Source: Acheta domesticus (taxonomy: Eukaryota; Arthropoda; Insecta; Orthoptera; Gryllidae). Taken from it: a stretch of 64,000 nt of DNA. The stretch lies in assembly GCA_031308135.1 (NCBI GenBank), contig JAHLJT010009355.1:1115217-1179216 (forward strand), in the 5' to 3' direction. Each line of letters starts with the position of its first letter. The stretch's first letter is position 1. The position numbers and the translations under genes were made by a program. Shown here one piece after another: positions 11,031 to 22,524 of this stretch. Under the pieces are notes generated by a model, which worked only from the letters and a program-made list of their open reading frames with translations, did not search any database and was not told the DNA's origin.

Positions 11031-11086
11031 GTAACATTATGATTAAGAACGTTACACTATTATTTTCTGCCCTGGTTTTGTTACAC

Positions 11087-12086
11087 NNNNNNNNNNNNNN
11101 NNNNNNNNNNNNNNNNNNNNNNNNNNNNNNNNNNNNNNNNNNNNNNNNNNNNNNNNNNNNNNNNNNNNNNNNNNNNNNNNNNNNNNNNNNNNNNNNNNNN
11201 NNNNNNNNNNNNNNNNNNNNNNNNNNNNNNNNNNNNNNNNNNNNNNNNNNNNNNNNNNNNNNNNNNNNNNNNNNNNNNNNNNNNNNNNNNNNNNNNNNNN
11301 NNNNNNNNNNNNNNNNNNNNNNNNNNNNNNNNNNNNNNNNNNNNNNNNNNNNNNNNNNNNNNNNNNNNNNNNNNNNNNNNNNNNNNNNNNNNNNNNNNNN
11401 NNNNNNNNNNNNNNNNNNNNNNNNNNNNNNNNNNNNNNNNNNNNNNNNNNNNNNNNNNNNNNNNNNNNNNNNNNNNNNNNNNNNNNNNNNNNNNNNNNNN
11501 NNNNNNNNNNNNNNNNNNNNNNNNNNNNNNNNNNNNNNNNNNNNNNNNNNNNNNNNNNNNNNNNNNNNNNNNNNNNNNNNNNNNNNNNNNNNNNNNNNNN
11601 NNNNNNNNNNNNNNNNNNNNNNNNNNNNNNNNNNNNNNNNNNNNNNNNNNNNNNNNNNNNNNNNNNNNNNNNNNNNNNNNNNNNNNNNNNNNNNNNNNNN
11701 NNNNNNNNNNNNNNNNNNNNNNNNNNNNNNNNNNNNNNNNNNNNNNNNNNNNNNNNNNNNNNNNNNNNNNNNNNNNNNNNNNNNNNNNNNNNNNNNNNNN
11801 NNNNNNNNNNNNNNNNNNNNNNNNNNNNNNNNNNNNNNNNNNNNNNNNNNNNNNNNNNNNNNNNNNNNNNNNNNNNNNNNNNNNNNNNNNNNNNNNNNNN
11901 NNNNNNNNNNNNNNNNNNNNNNNNNNNNNNNNNNNNNNNNNNNNNNNNNNNNNNNNNNNNNNNNNNNNNNNNNNNNNNNNNNNNNNNNNNNNNNNNNNNN
12001 NNNNNNNNNNNNNNNNNNNNNNNNNNNNNNNNNNNNNNNNNNNNNNNNNNNNNNNNNNNNNNNNNNNNNNNNNNNNNNNNNNNNNN
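11087..12086. other. Assembly gap (1000 N)
   Basis: Exactly 1000 N, so a placeholder length. Open frames crossing it are meaningless. Confidence 0.99.
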
Positions 12087-13176
12087 CTCTATTTTTGGAC
12101 ATATAAATAATAAAGTGCTTGAGAGTTGCATGCAATTGTGAATTCGGGGAGTAGAGCAGTAAAGATAAACTAAAAAATGTAAATTCTTGTCCGTCATCCA
12201 ATGAAAAGGATTGCTAGAATTCGTAAAATGAAATTTTCCTCTTGAATTCATTCACGTCGTTACACGAGTGTGTTGACACAAATAATCTGACAGAATTGTA
12301 ATTGTAATGAAGTTTCCAATTATTTAATTTAGTTTTTATTCGAATCTCAAGATGATAACCACTTATATAAAGATACTATTTTTCTCAGAATATTTAATTT
12401 CTTTCTCTTCCGTCTGGAATAAAAGTGACATCAATATTTTCTGTGCATCTAAGCGTAACCTCTTTAGAGAACTAATTTAGTGGTAACTTTCATGTTTACA
12501 CAAGAGTGTGTTGTACATTTAGATTTAGAATACAGACTTGTAGTTGGTATTCATGCAATTATGAATATTGCTACCAAAAGAGCACCGTTTATGGGAGAAT
12601 GTTTACGACATCATTTCACCTTTCGTTGACCTTGATTCAGCTAAAATGCGCGGAGTAGAAAGATAACATTTGCGGCCCTGTGTCCGCCCGGATCAAAGTG
12701 AACGACCCTGAGTGACATCCATATGCGCGGGCGTGTTGGGAAGGGCGTTCCCCGCATCCTCTGTGACCTCCGACCTCCGCGAACAAACAGCGCGGGCGAT
12801 AACCATGTTTATTTGTGTTCATTGTGTTTGGTACGCGCAGGGAGAGCAGATCAAGTCCCAGGGAGGGCGTGCTAGAACCCAGCGAGGGGCGTGCTAGAAC
12901 CCAGCGAGGGCAGAGCAATGTAAGCGTTGTGTTAGGGTCTCTGATGCTGCTATGTGGACTATTAATGATAATAAACACAGAAAATCACTGGGTTAGCAAA
13001 TTTATTCAGCACTAATTCACAAAACAATAAAACGTGTAATAATTTTCATTACAAATATTTCCTGTTCAAAATTAGCTCTTCTTGTCATTCTTGCCAAATG
13101 TATGAGAGATAATTTATGAATTTTGAAATTAAGATTACTACAATATGCGGGTTACGGGTAAGGTACCAAATTATTC

Positions 13177-13177
<1 letters not shown>
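12087..13177. other. Gene-free spacer with a short direct repeat
   Basis: Mostly AT-rich. 12640-12930 is GC-richer and contains a tandem pair of 'gcgtgctagaacccagcgag' (around 12867-12908). No gene is recognisable. Confidence 0.4.

Positions 13178-13220
<43 letters not shown>
13178..13220. repeat. (TTA)n microsatellite at an R4 fragment boundary
   Basis: About 14 TTA units directly abut the R4-clade fragment that starts at 13221. On the element's strand it reads (TAA)n, the known target and tail of Dong-type elements. Confidence 0.9.
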
Positions 13221-13539
13221 CCAGATCTCCGATGACTATCGATAAGACCTGTGCTTTTTACGACCCACATTCCGCTGATCTCGATTTCCAAACTCTTGTA
13301 TTTAAGACGTTTCTCTGCCTCCTTGGTAACAACGTTTTGATCAGAAGGCACAGCAACATCGACAAGTAAACACGCTTTTTTCTCCAAATCCCGGATAACT
13401 ATATCCGGATTGTTTGCCGCTATCGTGCGATCCGTTTGAATTTGTTGGTCGTACAATATTGTACAGTGTCCAACCGGTGTCACCGGTTTTTGTGAGTGTT
13501 TGTACCAGTTGGGGCATGTGTTTGGAACTTCGAGGGCGT
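13221..13539 (-). pseudogene. R4/Dong-type retrotransposon fragment (restriction-like endonuclease)
   Basis: The minus-strand translation gives DQQIQTDRTIAANNPDIVIR followed by a LLVDVAVPSDQNV block. This matches the C-terminal restriction-like endonuclease of the large R4-type ORF at 56578-58575 (aligned part about 56698-57015), including PD...D and the VP.D strand. It is truncated at both ends: the 5' side diverges after 'cttcgagggcg', and the 3' side stops inside the ORF, where it passes straight into (TAA)n. It lacks the reverse transcriptase, so it is dead. Identity to the other copy looks near 85-90% by eye. Confidence 0.9.
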
Positions 13540-14330
13540 TGAAATACTACATTCATTTGGAAAAAAATATTTTTACTCCCTATATGTTCTAGAAAGTGGT
13601 AACATTCTGATGGCCACGTGAAGGAGCATCAGTGACTGATGGGTAACACGGTTCAAAATCCTCTTAACATAAACTTTATGTAACAAACTGAATATATAAT
13701 TACAATACGCTACAAAGGCCAAGTATTACTCGCGCATGTTTTCTTGATATACGAGCTCCCAGGTTCTCAGCCAGCGCTTAACAGCACGGCTAGCTGAGAA
13801 AGGTTCGACTCGGGACGGCACATGCCAATTTATAATGCTGGCAACAACCGCTTCGTACCTTCAAAACAATTATAGCATTTCTCGTGGCGTAATTTCGCGC
13901 GTTAGGTTCATGCCCACAGTTGGTGGGCGTTTCTAGGCGGTGACGTAGCCGGAGCTCCCCTCTGTCCGCACGCCCGCTGTGGAATATGAAGAAAACTTGC
14001 GCGTATATTATCCGTTTTTCAATTGTCAACACCAACAGGGACAGTTGGATGAAGAAGCTTCCCACGTCGGGTAGATGAGCGAAGTGCATCCAGCACAGTC
14101 AAGCCAGACAGGCGCAGTCGGCGCGAGGCTCTGCGCTTCCCACACTGAATTGAATTGAATTGATGCCTTATTTTACGCGGCGAGACTGAGGCCATGAGAA
14201 CTGATCTTCCGTCTGATCACGCAAATTTCACTGCTAGCGGAGAAAGAAGGTAAAGCTCGGGCGTCAAAACAGGCGATTTGAATTATGCTCCGAACCTTCA
14301 TTCAGGCTTGAGGATATTTTGTACGCACTA
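13540..14330. other. Gene-free spacer
   Basis: Mixed sequence with a short 'gaattgaattgaatt' run near 14146-14161. No supportable gene. Confidence 0.4.
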
Positions 14331-14414
14331 AATCTACTAATATGGGACATTCGGCTTCACTTCCCCTCCGAAGGAAGGCGTACGAAGAATTTTTGGCCCT
14401 TAAAAATCCACGGC

Positions 14415-14505
14415 TTCGACCGTGTATGAACCCACGAACTTGGGTCCAATACGCTGACCGTTGCGCCATCGACTCACTGCTCCGAATTCCGCCCATAAAC
14501 AGGCG
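14415..14505 (-). mobile_element. tRNA-like SINE head or tRNA relic
   Basis: The minus strand reads GAGTCGATGGCGCAACGGTC with an A-box-like TGGCGCAACGG (14459-14469), then TTGGACCCAAG, then a B-box-like GTGGGTTCATACACGG (14420-14436) about 30 bases on. The spacing and order match a tRNA. The B-box is imperfect and no paired acceptor stem is visible, so it is a pseudo-tRNA or SINE head, not a functional tRNA gene. Confidence 0.5.
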
Positions 14506-14589
14506 CGCCAACACAGCCGGCAGCGGATGTGTCGCAATCCCTGGCCCCAACAGCTTACTCCGCGCAGCGATGGGCGTTCGCGGGCGACT

Positions 14590-15183
14590 ATCGCCCCTTC
14601 CGCCCGCACCGCCGCCCCCGCGCCCCCGCCGCCCCGCCGCCCCCCGCCGCCCCAGCCGCCCCGCCTCCCAAGCCCACCGCCGCCCTCGCCGCCCCCGCCG
14701 CCCCCCAGCCGCCCCCGCGCCCCCGCCGACCCCGCCGCCCCCGCCGCCCCGCCGCCCCCGCCGCTCCCCGGGCCGCTCCCGCTCGCCCCCGCCGCCCCGC
14801 CGCCCCCGCCGCCCCCGCCGCCCTCGCCGCCCCCGGCCGCCCACCCGCCGCCCCCCGCCCGACGCCGCCCCCCGCCGTACCCCCTGCCCGCGCCTCGCCG
14901 CCCCCGCCGCCCCCGCCGCCCCCGCCGCCCCCGCCGCCCCCGCCGCCCCCGCCGCCCCGCCGCCCCCGCCGCCCCCGCCGCCCCCGCCGCCCCCGCCGCC
15001 CCCGCCGCCCCCGCCGCCCCCGCCGCCCCGCGCCCCCGCCGCCCCGCCGCCCCCGCCGCCCCCGCCGCCCCCGCCGCCCCCGCCGCCCCCGCCGCCCCCG
15101 CCGCCCCCGCCGCCCCCGCCGCCCCCGCCGCCCCGCCGCCCCCGCCGCCCCCGCCGCCCCCGCCGCCCCCGCCGCCCCTGCCA
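14590..15183. repeat. (CCGCCCCCG)n minisatellite
   Basis: Nearly 600 bp of imperfect CCGCCC/CCGCCCCCG units, most regular from 14895 to 15175. It is open in all three plus frames and in the minus frame (poly-Pro, Ala/Pro, Arg/Pro or Gly/Ala/Arg), which explains the long overlapping open frames. The complement is G-run rich and could form G-quadruplexes. This is not coding evidence. Confidence 0.9.
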
Positions 15184-15359
15184 ATCGCGTGACCCCTGCG
15201 CTCAACGACCCCGTTCGCGCACTCGCGTCGCCCGATGCGCGCTCGGCCTCGCGCTCAAATCTGCGAGCGGGACTTCATGCGGCGCGTATGGCACGCCATC
15301 CAGTTGCTGCGGAATGAAACGGGCTTATGCTCAGATAAACAAGAAAATTATTAAGGTGG

Positions 15360-16018
15360 ACTAGCGTCCCCGTGCGAGAACTCTCGCATGCTGTACCCCA
15401 CTCTCTTAATTTTCCACTTCCATATTAAACCTGTGATATATATTTTTCTTCATGACCCTCTAATCCTCAGACACTTGTTCTATATGCCACCATGTAATTG
15501 ATGACAATATAATACACCCTTGTCAATACAAATTACTATTATTTAATTTTATTACCAAGCAAAGAGGTACACCCGCGTCATTTAGTCGCATAGAATATCA
15601 AGTAATTAGTAATTTTACACATAGATATTAGTCATTTCACGTAGAGATTCTACAGATGCAGAAAAATCGAGAAGCGTCGAACCATCAAAAATCTAATAGA
15701 ATGGTCAATGGTCTCGCCCTGTAGATTACGATGTGAGGAAGGTTTCTTTGAGGCCTCTTGCTTCAAAATTTTAGTTATTAAGGCCATACAACTCTTCGTT
15801 TAGGATTTAACGATATATATTCGAAACAAAACCTGTGTTACGAGTTGCGTTTTACATGAATATTTACAAGCTTTATTAAACAAATCCTTCATATTTGTAA
15901 AGTCGAAGTGCAATTCGTCACGACTCCCTAAAATTCTCTTTCTTTAGAGACCTCATATAAAAATATTGCGTGTGAGAGCCTCGAAGGGAAGGTGTACTAC
16001 TGAAATAATATAGGAGAC
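15360..16018 (-). repeat. Dispersed repeat family A, copy 2
   Basis: Reverse-oriented copy of the units at 1490 and 24922. The minus strand starts TCTCCTATATTATTTCAGTA (at 16018) and ends GGGGACGCTAGT (at 15360). The core word is mutated here (cttcgtttag complement near 15795). The CGCTAGT end is shared with family B. No ORF. Confidence 0.75.
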
Positions 16019-17420
16019 AATTCTATTGGACGTGGATCCTTACTCTCTCAAAACTATGGTCCAATACGTAAACATAGTTGAGACAATACTAGCAGCGAGA
16101 AAGGTGCCCTGCCTCTATTTTGAATTTGCTTCTCATTGGACTCATGTTGATAGTTTTCATCATTAACATAATTATAGTTTTCATCATTCTCTTCACATGG
16201 GTTTGTTTCGTCAAATGCTTCTACACCTATCGTTCAATTTTAATCTTTCTTTTGCAGGTCTTCTGCTTGTGTCGCTGCAGTTTCACCTTGCTTTTGTGTC
16301 CAATTCAACTTATTTAGATTTCGATTTAATAATTATTTCTTCTTCTCTAAATTTACTACCGAAACATCGTGCGCTATTTATTGAGCAATCCTTCCCAGAT
16401 ACTAGTCTAAATTACACCTTGAATTTATGAATAGAAGCACTGTAGTTAATTACTAAATAAAGCTTCACTCATTATTATTGTTGTTATTTTACAAATACTT
16501 AAAATCATGTTTAAACAATTCGCGGAGTTCGGAGTACAATTCTCTATCTTCAGGCTAAAACAAATCACATACACAAATAACATTACAAGCATCTACATAA
16601 TTGTACATCTCTAAATAATAAAAACACAATAATCCAGTACATTATTTTAAAAAATTCTGACATCTTTATAATAAAATCATATTACATTCCACTCACCACA
16701 ACAATAAATAATTAATTCACTGTTCATTAGAATATATACAGACATCTTGTCACAAATTACTTCCAGTACACATGTACCAGAGTCATATTAATAAATACAT
16801 CAATCATTCTATGTCCATGACATTATACGTGATATATACCTTGTATCTAAATTCAGTAAAGGAGACATGGCACTGCCATCTTAGGCTTAAAACAACTAAA
16901 CAAGACAATATGGCATAGACCCAAGAAGGCACGGATAAGCACTGTAGTGGTCGATCAGATTCTACTGCTATAACTACACCCTGATTGTAACTCCGACGTC
17001 CCGTGCAATTCGCTCGACGCTCACTCGTATCGCGTTCCATTGTGACCGTCAACTGTGTCAAGCTTAATATGGCCAACATGGTACTTCACTTGGTTGTTGC
17101 TGCGAAATGGCACGTGACAAATTTTTCGTACGTTCCAGCGGAAGCCTGACTCGATTTTTGATCTGTAGGAGAATATTATTCATATAGGGGAAGTGTGTTG
17201 CGCATGTTACATTCTTTTCTATCAAACGTTTTTGATAATTACAGGAATAAGTTACGAGCATCTTTACTTGTCATTATGTTTAAACCTGCCAAGATTATTA
17301 GATACCACAAAGGCAAGCTGCTTTTGTATCCCGTTCTCTTTTTGCTGCATTTATTTTTTGTAACAGTTTATTGACATATGAGACACACATGGTATTTTAT
17401 AATAATTTTTTATTATTATA
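16019..17420. other. Gene-free AT-rich stretch
   Basis: AT-rich. Short frames with hydrophobic translations (e.g. 16120-16317) look like composition effects. No domains seen. Confidence 0.4.
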
Positions 17421-17456
17421 CATAACGTTTCGATCCTGTTTGAGGTCTTCTTCTAA
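17418..17456 (-). ncRNA. Degenerate hammerhead-like motif 1
   Basis: The minus strand reads AGAAGAAGACCTCAAACAGG then ATCGAAACG. GACCT/AGG(A)TC can pair as stem II with a CAAAC loop, and GAAAC follows it as in a hammerhead core. The upstream CTGATGA box is decayed (AGAAGAA). Penelope-like retroelements are known to carry such ribozymes in their terminal repeats, so this is probably a relic of one. Confidence 0.3.
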
Positions 17457-17462
17457 AAAATA

Positions 17463-18640
17463 TAATGAAATTTAATATCAGATGATGGTGAATTAACAGT
17501 TAAATTATAACAAATCTAATAAAATCATGCAATTAAAAAGAATGAACATTAATAAAATGCGAAATTGCGATATACCTAGTGTACAGAATTTTTCATCACA
17601 GAAAAATGGTAGTATTTTAATAAAAAATTGTCACTATTGTTGAACGTGGCAGGCACAGACAGTGTTGTAATTTTAGCAGTAGAATCTGATCAGCTACTAC
17701 AGTGTTTCTATCCATAAATTCAAGATGTATTTCAGAAAAGTATCGGAGAATGAAAGTCAATAAATCAGTACAAAAATTAAGCAATACAACAGACTTATAT
17801 ATTCATTATAATCGCTACATTTATATTAATCAACATTATAACGATCGTCACCACCATAAGTTACTTCCTCTGTGTGTTCTTACAATTCCCTTTATTCCTT
17901 TCCAGCCTTCTACGACTGCTGACGCTGTTGCTTCAATGTTTCTTCAACGCTTTTCTTTTTCCGATTTTTTTCTTCCTGCACCACAAAGAATCGTGCGCTT
18001 TCCTCGAGCGTCTTAAGACCCTTCCCTAAAAAACACTTTCAATTCGGAACGGAAGCCCAAAAAGATTCTTCTGGCGAAAATATCTGCTCTCTGAGGCTTC
18101 CAGATTCTTTAAAAAATTCCTCATTCGCGGACCCGTGGACCATCAGACACCTATGTGCCTCTGTACCGTTAAATGCTCTTTCAGATCGCTTATGATATAC
18201 GATCACTTGCTGTATAATGAGTAATTGCATCTCGTAATGCATTAATTATCTAGCTACAAATATGTGTTTCTGAAGAAAAATATGTCATTACCCTGACCTC
18301 ATTAGTATTATCGTTAATACTGAAATACGAGCTAGTCATTTGAATAACTTACTATATACATACAATAGAGAGTTTTGGCACGGATTTACGGGAAACAATT
18401 GACTGCAATCTCGATCTTCTGCATGCGCAGAAGAAACGCGATACGTGAACGAAAGCGATGAAAAACTTGAACTGCGCATGCGCAGATGATCGATAGCGCT
18501 TTGGATTGCTTTAACGTTCGAGGGCGCAAAGCCTCCTGAGTCACTTTGTGTAAAATGAAAATTTGTGTCTCGTAGTGTGTTAATTCTCTGGTCTTTTATC
18601 TCCAAACGGTTAGTGCTTAAAGGTTATTGGCTTGTTCGGA
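17463..18640. other. Gene-free AT-rich stretch
   Basis: No supportable gene. 18400-18490 contains two 'ctgcgcatgcgcag'-type palindromes, which are simple short palindromes. Confidence 0.4.
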
Positions 18641-19420
18641 GCATTTGAGGTTGGGGCGATGTGCGGCGAGGGTCGGCGCGTGTTGGGGCGAGAGGGTTGG
18701 ACCCGGACGGGACGCGGGAGACACCGCCATGGCGGAGCGTGTCGCCTTGTCGGGCGCGCCGATCGCGCGTGAGAACACGCTCCGACTCCGCCCGCTCCTC
18801 CTGCAAGGCCTTTGCGCCCGCACCGCCCCCGCACTCCACATCGCCTTCACAGCCTTCCTTACCCTCGCACCCGACCTCGATCCCGCCCTCACACCTGCCG
18901 TTACATCTGCCCTCATCCCCGCCCTCATCCCCGCCCTCATCCCCGCCCTCACCCTCACCCTCACACCCGCCCTCACCCTCGCTCTCACCCCCGTCCTGAT
19001 ACCCGCCGTCACATCCGCCCTCATCCCCACCCACAAGCCCACCCTAATTCCCGCCTTCACACCCACACACCCTCACCCCACGCCCTCACCCCTCTCTCAA
19101 CCCTGCCCTCACGCGCACCCTCACCCCCAACTTAGCTCGCACCCTGATCTCCTTACATCACGAATCCTCTCCACACGACTGTATCATAACACCACCATTG
19201 CCCAACCTCCGCCTACACCCTGAGACCACCCTCCTATAACATCCCCCCTCTCTCTCTCTCTCTTTGGCCCCCAGAGCCCGGCCTCTGCCCGACCCATCGC
19301 CATGTCCGCCCGCGTCGGCCGCGCCCCGCCCCGCCCCGCCCCGCTCCGCTCTGCGCGCCCTCTGGCGGCCGGGTCAGCTGCTACATCGCAGCTGCAGACG
19401 TCGCGCCGCGCTTTTCCCTC
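18640..19420. repeat. CpG-rich block with CCCGCCCTCA minisatellite
   Basis: 18640-18840 is CpG-rich. 18845-19140 is an imperfect 12-18 bp minisatellite (ccgccctcatcc, caccctcac) with a strongly C-rich plus strand. 19245-19265 is (CT)n. 19310-19400 is again CpG-rich with (CCCCGCC)n. Long open frames on both strands are compositional. Confidence 0.6.
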
Positions 19421-21165
19421 CGACGACAACTTTCCTCGGGGACCGCCCCCCCCTTTCGGAATTTTCTCTCTCTTCTGCTTGTGGAAGAGAACCTGATTTT
19501 TGTTTCGTTCATTTTCCTTTTCTTGTTATTCTTATCTCGCTTTGTTATCTTTAGAAGTTTTTTTTTCAATATTAGATTGGTTTTCAGTTGAAGTATTGTT
19601 CGTGTTCTTTTTAGAGAGGCATTATTTTCTCTTAACTCAATATCTTTAAAATTATTTTTTCTGAAAAATACAAAAAACTGAAGACGTTTTCTAAATGAGG
19701 ACGCCATTTTAATTTTCAGATCGATTAATACCGTAGACTTTTGTAATTAATGGATTCATTTTGTATAAATGACTCGACGAATATTGATTGTTCTGTTAAT
19801 CTTCCTTCTATTTCTAAATGTTTTCAATCGATGGTATAAGACAGGGTTTGCCAACTGGTGACGAAATGTCGTAGAAGCTTTTTTCCCCTCCGAGATAAGG
19901 CACTCGGAGAAGCAGTGCGAGCAAAGGGGAAGGGAGGGAGGGGCATACGAGACGGTGGTCGCCGGTACCGAAAACCTTGGCAGTGGGACTTTGCCGGTGT
20001 TTCAGACAACGTGAGTGGGAAAACATCTACACTCATTAAATTTCTTTCAGTTTGCAAAGAAATGTTTCCTTTTGTAGATACTGGAAAAATGTCAAAGTAT
20101 TTAGCGTGATCGAAAGAACAGCAGTATTTAAAAAAATCCAACTTACAGTACGTAGCTTTGCAACCCAAAGAAACCTGCGAGATAAGAATATAAATGACAT
20201 AGCTGGCAATCAGTGACGGTTTCAGGGGTAGTCCATGCCTGCGAAGGCCTAGACTTTTTGGTTACTTTCTTTGAATTAGCAAAATGGATTTAAATGTTTA
20301 TGTTATAACTATGTAATTATTTAAAAAATAATATTGTATTGTATCGTATATACATACAAAAACAATAAACAGTATAATAACAATTATGATTATTACTTAA
20401 CCAAACTCTACGATGTCCCCTCAAATTATCGGCTGGATCGGTCCCTGCCCGCAATCTTGGGATGTGTAAAGGAATTTGCAGATTGAAGATCATGGAAAAG
20501 ATACTGAAAATTACGAGGATTTACACAATTCGCAAACAAAATTGTACAATAAATATAAACGAGCTGGGGTCCCAATTCTCTCATACAACCCCTACGGGGT
20601 ATCTATTTGTTTCAAATTGTCTCAAAACGAACTAATTCGTTGTATTATACACCATTATATGAATATTATTGTCCTAAAATATTAAAAATGTCTTTTCCAA
20701 AAATGTTGTTTGTCCAGTCAGACACCCAGCTTCCTGGGTATCTGACCCAGGACAATGTTCCGGAATTTTTTATCAATGGTTCAACATGTTTTTGTGAGTG
20801 TGGAATTTGAATTTGATGTTTGCCACGTCGAAAAAGGTTGGCTTAACAGAGAAAATTGCAAAATACGCTAAAAATGTCGCCCTGTTTTTAGTGTTTCGCT
20901 TATATCTTCAAAATTATTAGTTTTATTGAGACAGTTGTTATTTACAAAATTAAAGTAGATGACATTTCCTCTTCTCCTGACTGTGTCACTCGCCAGTGCA
21001 TGCTGCCACTATTTTCTTACAATATGAGCCTACCTGGTTTTTGGTAAGTGCTGGTTAAATATCCTTAATACGTAATTACATTGTATTTTTAATTCATTAA
21101 CCAATTTTATTGGCTCGCATATTCCTTGTAATTGGGTCATGGTATTTAAAAAAAATTGTTCCATT
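19421..21165. other. Gene-free stretch
   Basis: AT-rich. A 'cagggtttgccaac' word at 19844 resembles a hAT terminus, but a convincing partner and target duplication are missing. No gene is supported. Confidence 0.35.
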
Positions 21166-21206
21166 TTAGCCTGATGATGGGGACAATCCATCCCCGCAAC
21201 TGTTGA
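21166..21206 (+). ncRNA. Degenerate hammerhead-like motif 2
   Basis: CTGATGA at 21171-21177 is an intact hammerhead core box. TGGGGA (21178-) and TCCCCG can pair as stem II around a CAATCCA loop. The expected GAAAC is changed to CAAC, which would abolish catalysis. The surrounding sequence ('ttttagc' before, 'tgttgaacac' after) is AT-rich. Probably a relic of a Penelope-like element end. Confidence 0.35.
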
Positions 21207-21905
21207 ACACAAAAATTATGTGGCTCATGAAATAAAATAAAGAAGTTTACATAAGTTTGTCTATAATTCATCTTGGGACTCCATTCCTTCAAGTTAAAAC
21301 ATGGAATGAATTATATTTACATTTACGAAACTAAGTATTATTTGTAGGAAACTGTTTGTTTTCTCTTTATATTTAAATACAAAATTTCTGTTATCACAAA
21401 CAAATATGTATAAATGGAAACATTTTCGATAAAATAACGTATGCAAAATAATACAGGAAGTTCATATTAATTAATATAAAAAAATGAATGCGTTTTGACT
21501 GATAAAATTAAAACAAGTATAATGCAAGTTAAGTTTCATTAATGAATTTTTATTCAACTATTTTGATTTTTCCCTGCGACCACTCCCTTACGAAATAATA
21601 CGATGTAAAAATACTTTGAAAAATAACTTTAAAGATAACCTACACTAAAATCATCAATTGAATTTCAGTCGTAGGAAACAGTATTTATAACCTCTACCTT
21701 CAATACGTTCGCGAATAATTTTGCTATCCTGCAGGCAACCAGTGGACCATACATTTCGAGTTTATTATCTTGAGTTAATAACCTGCTGCACCACCGCACA
21801 TATTCGTGTTTAGATTACTGGACTCAATACTAATCTACTATATTAATATGTATATCGACGCATATTCCGACACTTAAGAGATAACGATACGATGTGTTTA
21901 CTGTG
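21207..21905. other. Gene-free AT-rich stretch
   Basis: No recognisable gene or repeat. Confidence 0.4.
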
Positions 21906-22330
21906 ACTTCCACTCGTGAAATTAAAACAAATAGTATTTAACTATACGTACAAAATTCCTCAATCAGGGCGGTGTATCTAAAAAAGTTTAGCGCTTTTTC
22001 TACCCGATTTTTCTTACCGCTTCTCGCTTCTGGCCAATCATAAACTGTGACTCATCTATTTTAAGAGGTGGTATACATTGATCGCTATACCGATGTCCAA
22101 TAAACCGCATATGTACTTAACATAACATCTTTGATTTTAACATAGCTTTCAGTTATTCGCGATATTTGACGCATTTTGGAACTCTGTTGGATGTAATTTC
22201 ATTCGTGGAATAGTCCTATTAAATACCATTCGTGCTTTGGAAATTCTCAGATAAATCCCCTCCTCGTTTCGCGAGTTGGAGATTTATCGGTAATTTCCAA
22301 GGCACTCGTGGTATTACCTATGACAAGTTT
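21906..22330 (+). repeat. Hairpin-bearing dispersed repeat (family D), copy 1
   Basis: Matches 46061-46466 in opposite orientation. Landmarks are cactcgtgaaattaaaac, 'cagggcggtgtatct', 'ctacccgatttttctt', 'aggtggtatacattgatcg' and 'ttccaaggcactcgtggtatt'. The distal 120 bp form an imperfect hairpin: 'ggaaattctcagataaatcc' pairs with 'ggagatttatcggtaatttcc' around a ctcgtttcgcgag apex. No ORF. Confidence 0.75.
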
Positions 22331-22524
22331 TGGCATTCAGTTATGAAACACATTCACATAACTTCAAAAGAACTATTATGTATCAAAGTTAAATGAACTA
22401 AAAGTATTGTAATGAAAAACGTTGTGGGGGAAGCTTTACTTGATTATTTCTCTTGCTATCTATCTGAATGTTTAGGTATACAATTGGGAGCCAAGAAATT
22501 TTTTTTACTTTCTCTTCCTTATTC

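Noticed and set aside
11026..12251. Open frames of 355-399 codons
   Set aside because: They consist of N-derived unknown residues across an assembly gap; the same holds for 60318-61506.
14415..14505. Functional tRNA gene
   Set aside because: A and B boxes are present but the B-box is imperfect and no acceptor-stem pairing is visible; treated as a relic.
14342..15364. 340-codon proline/arginine-rich open frame
   Set aside because: It lies in a CCGCCC minisatellite that is open in several frames on both strands, so length carries no coding signal.
16120..16430. Hydrophobic small proteins (possible membrane peptides)
   Set aside because: T-rich DNA gives Phe/Leu/Ile-rich translations; two overlapping frames look equally hydrophobic.
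19844..20215. Possible short hAT element (cagggtttgccaac ... ttggcaatcagtg)
   Set aside because: End similarity is weak and the 8-bp flanks do not match.
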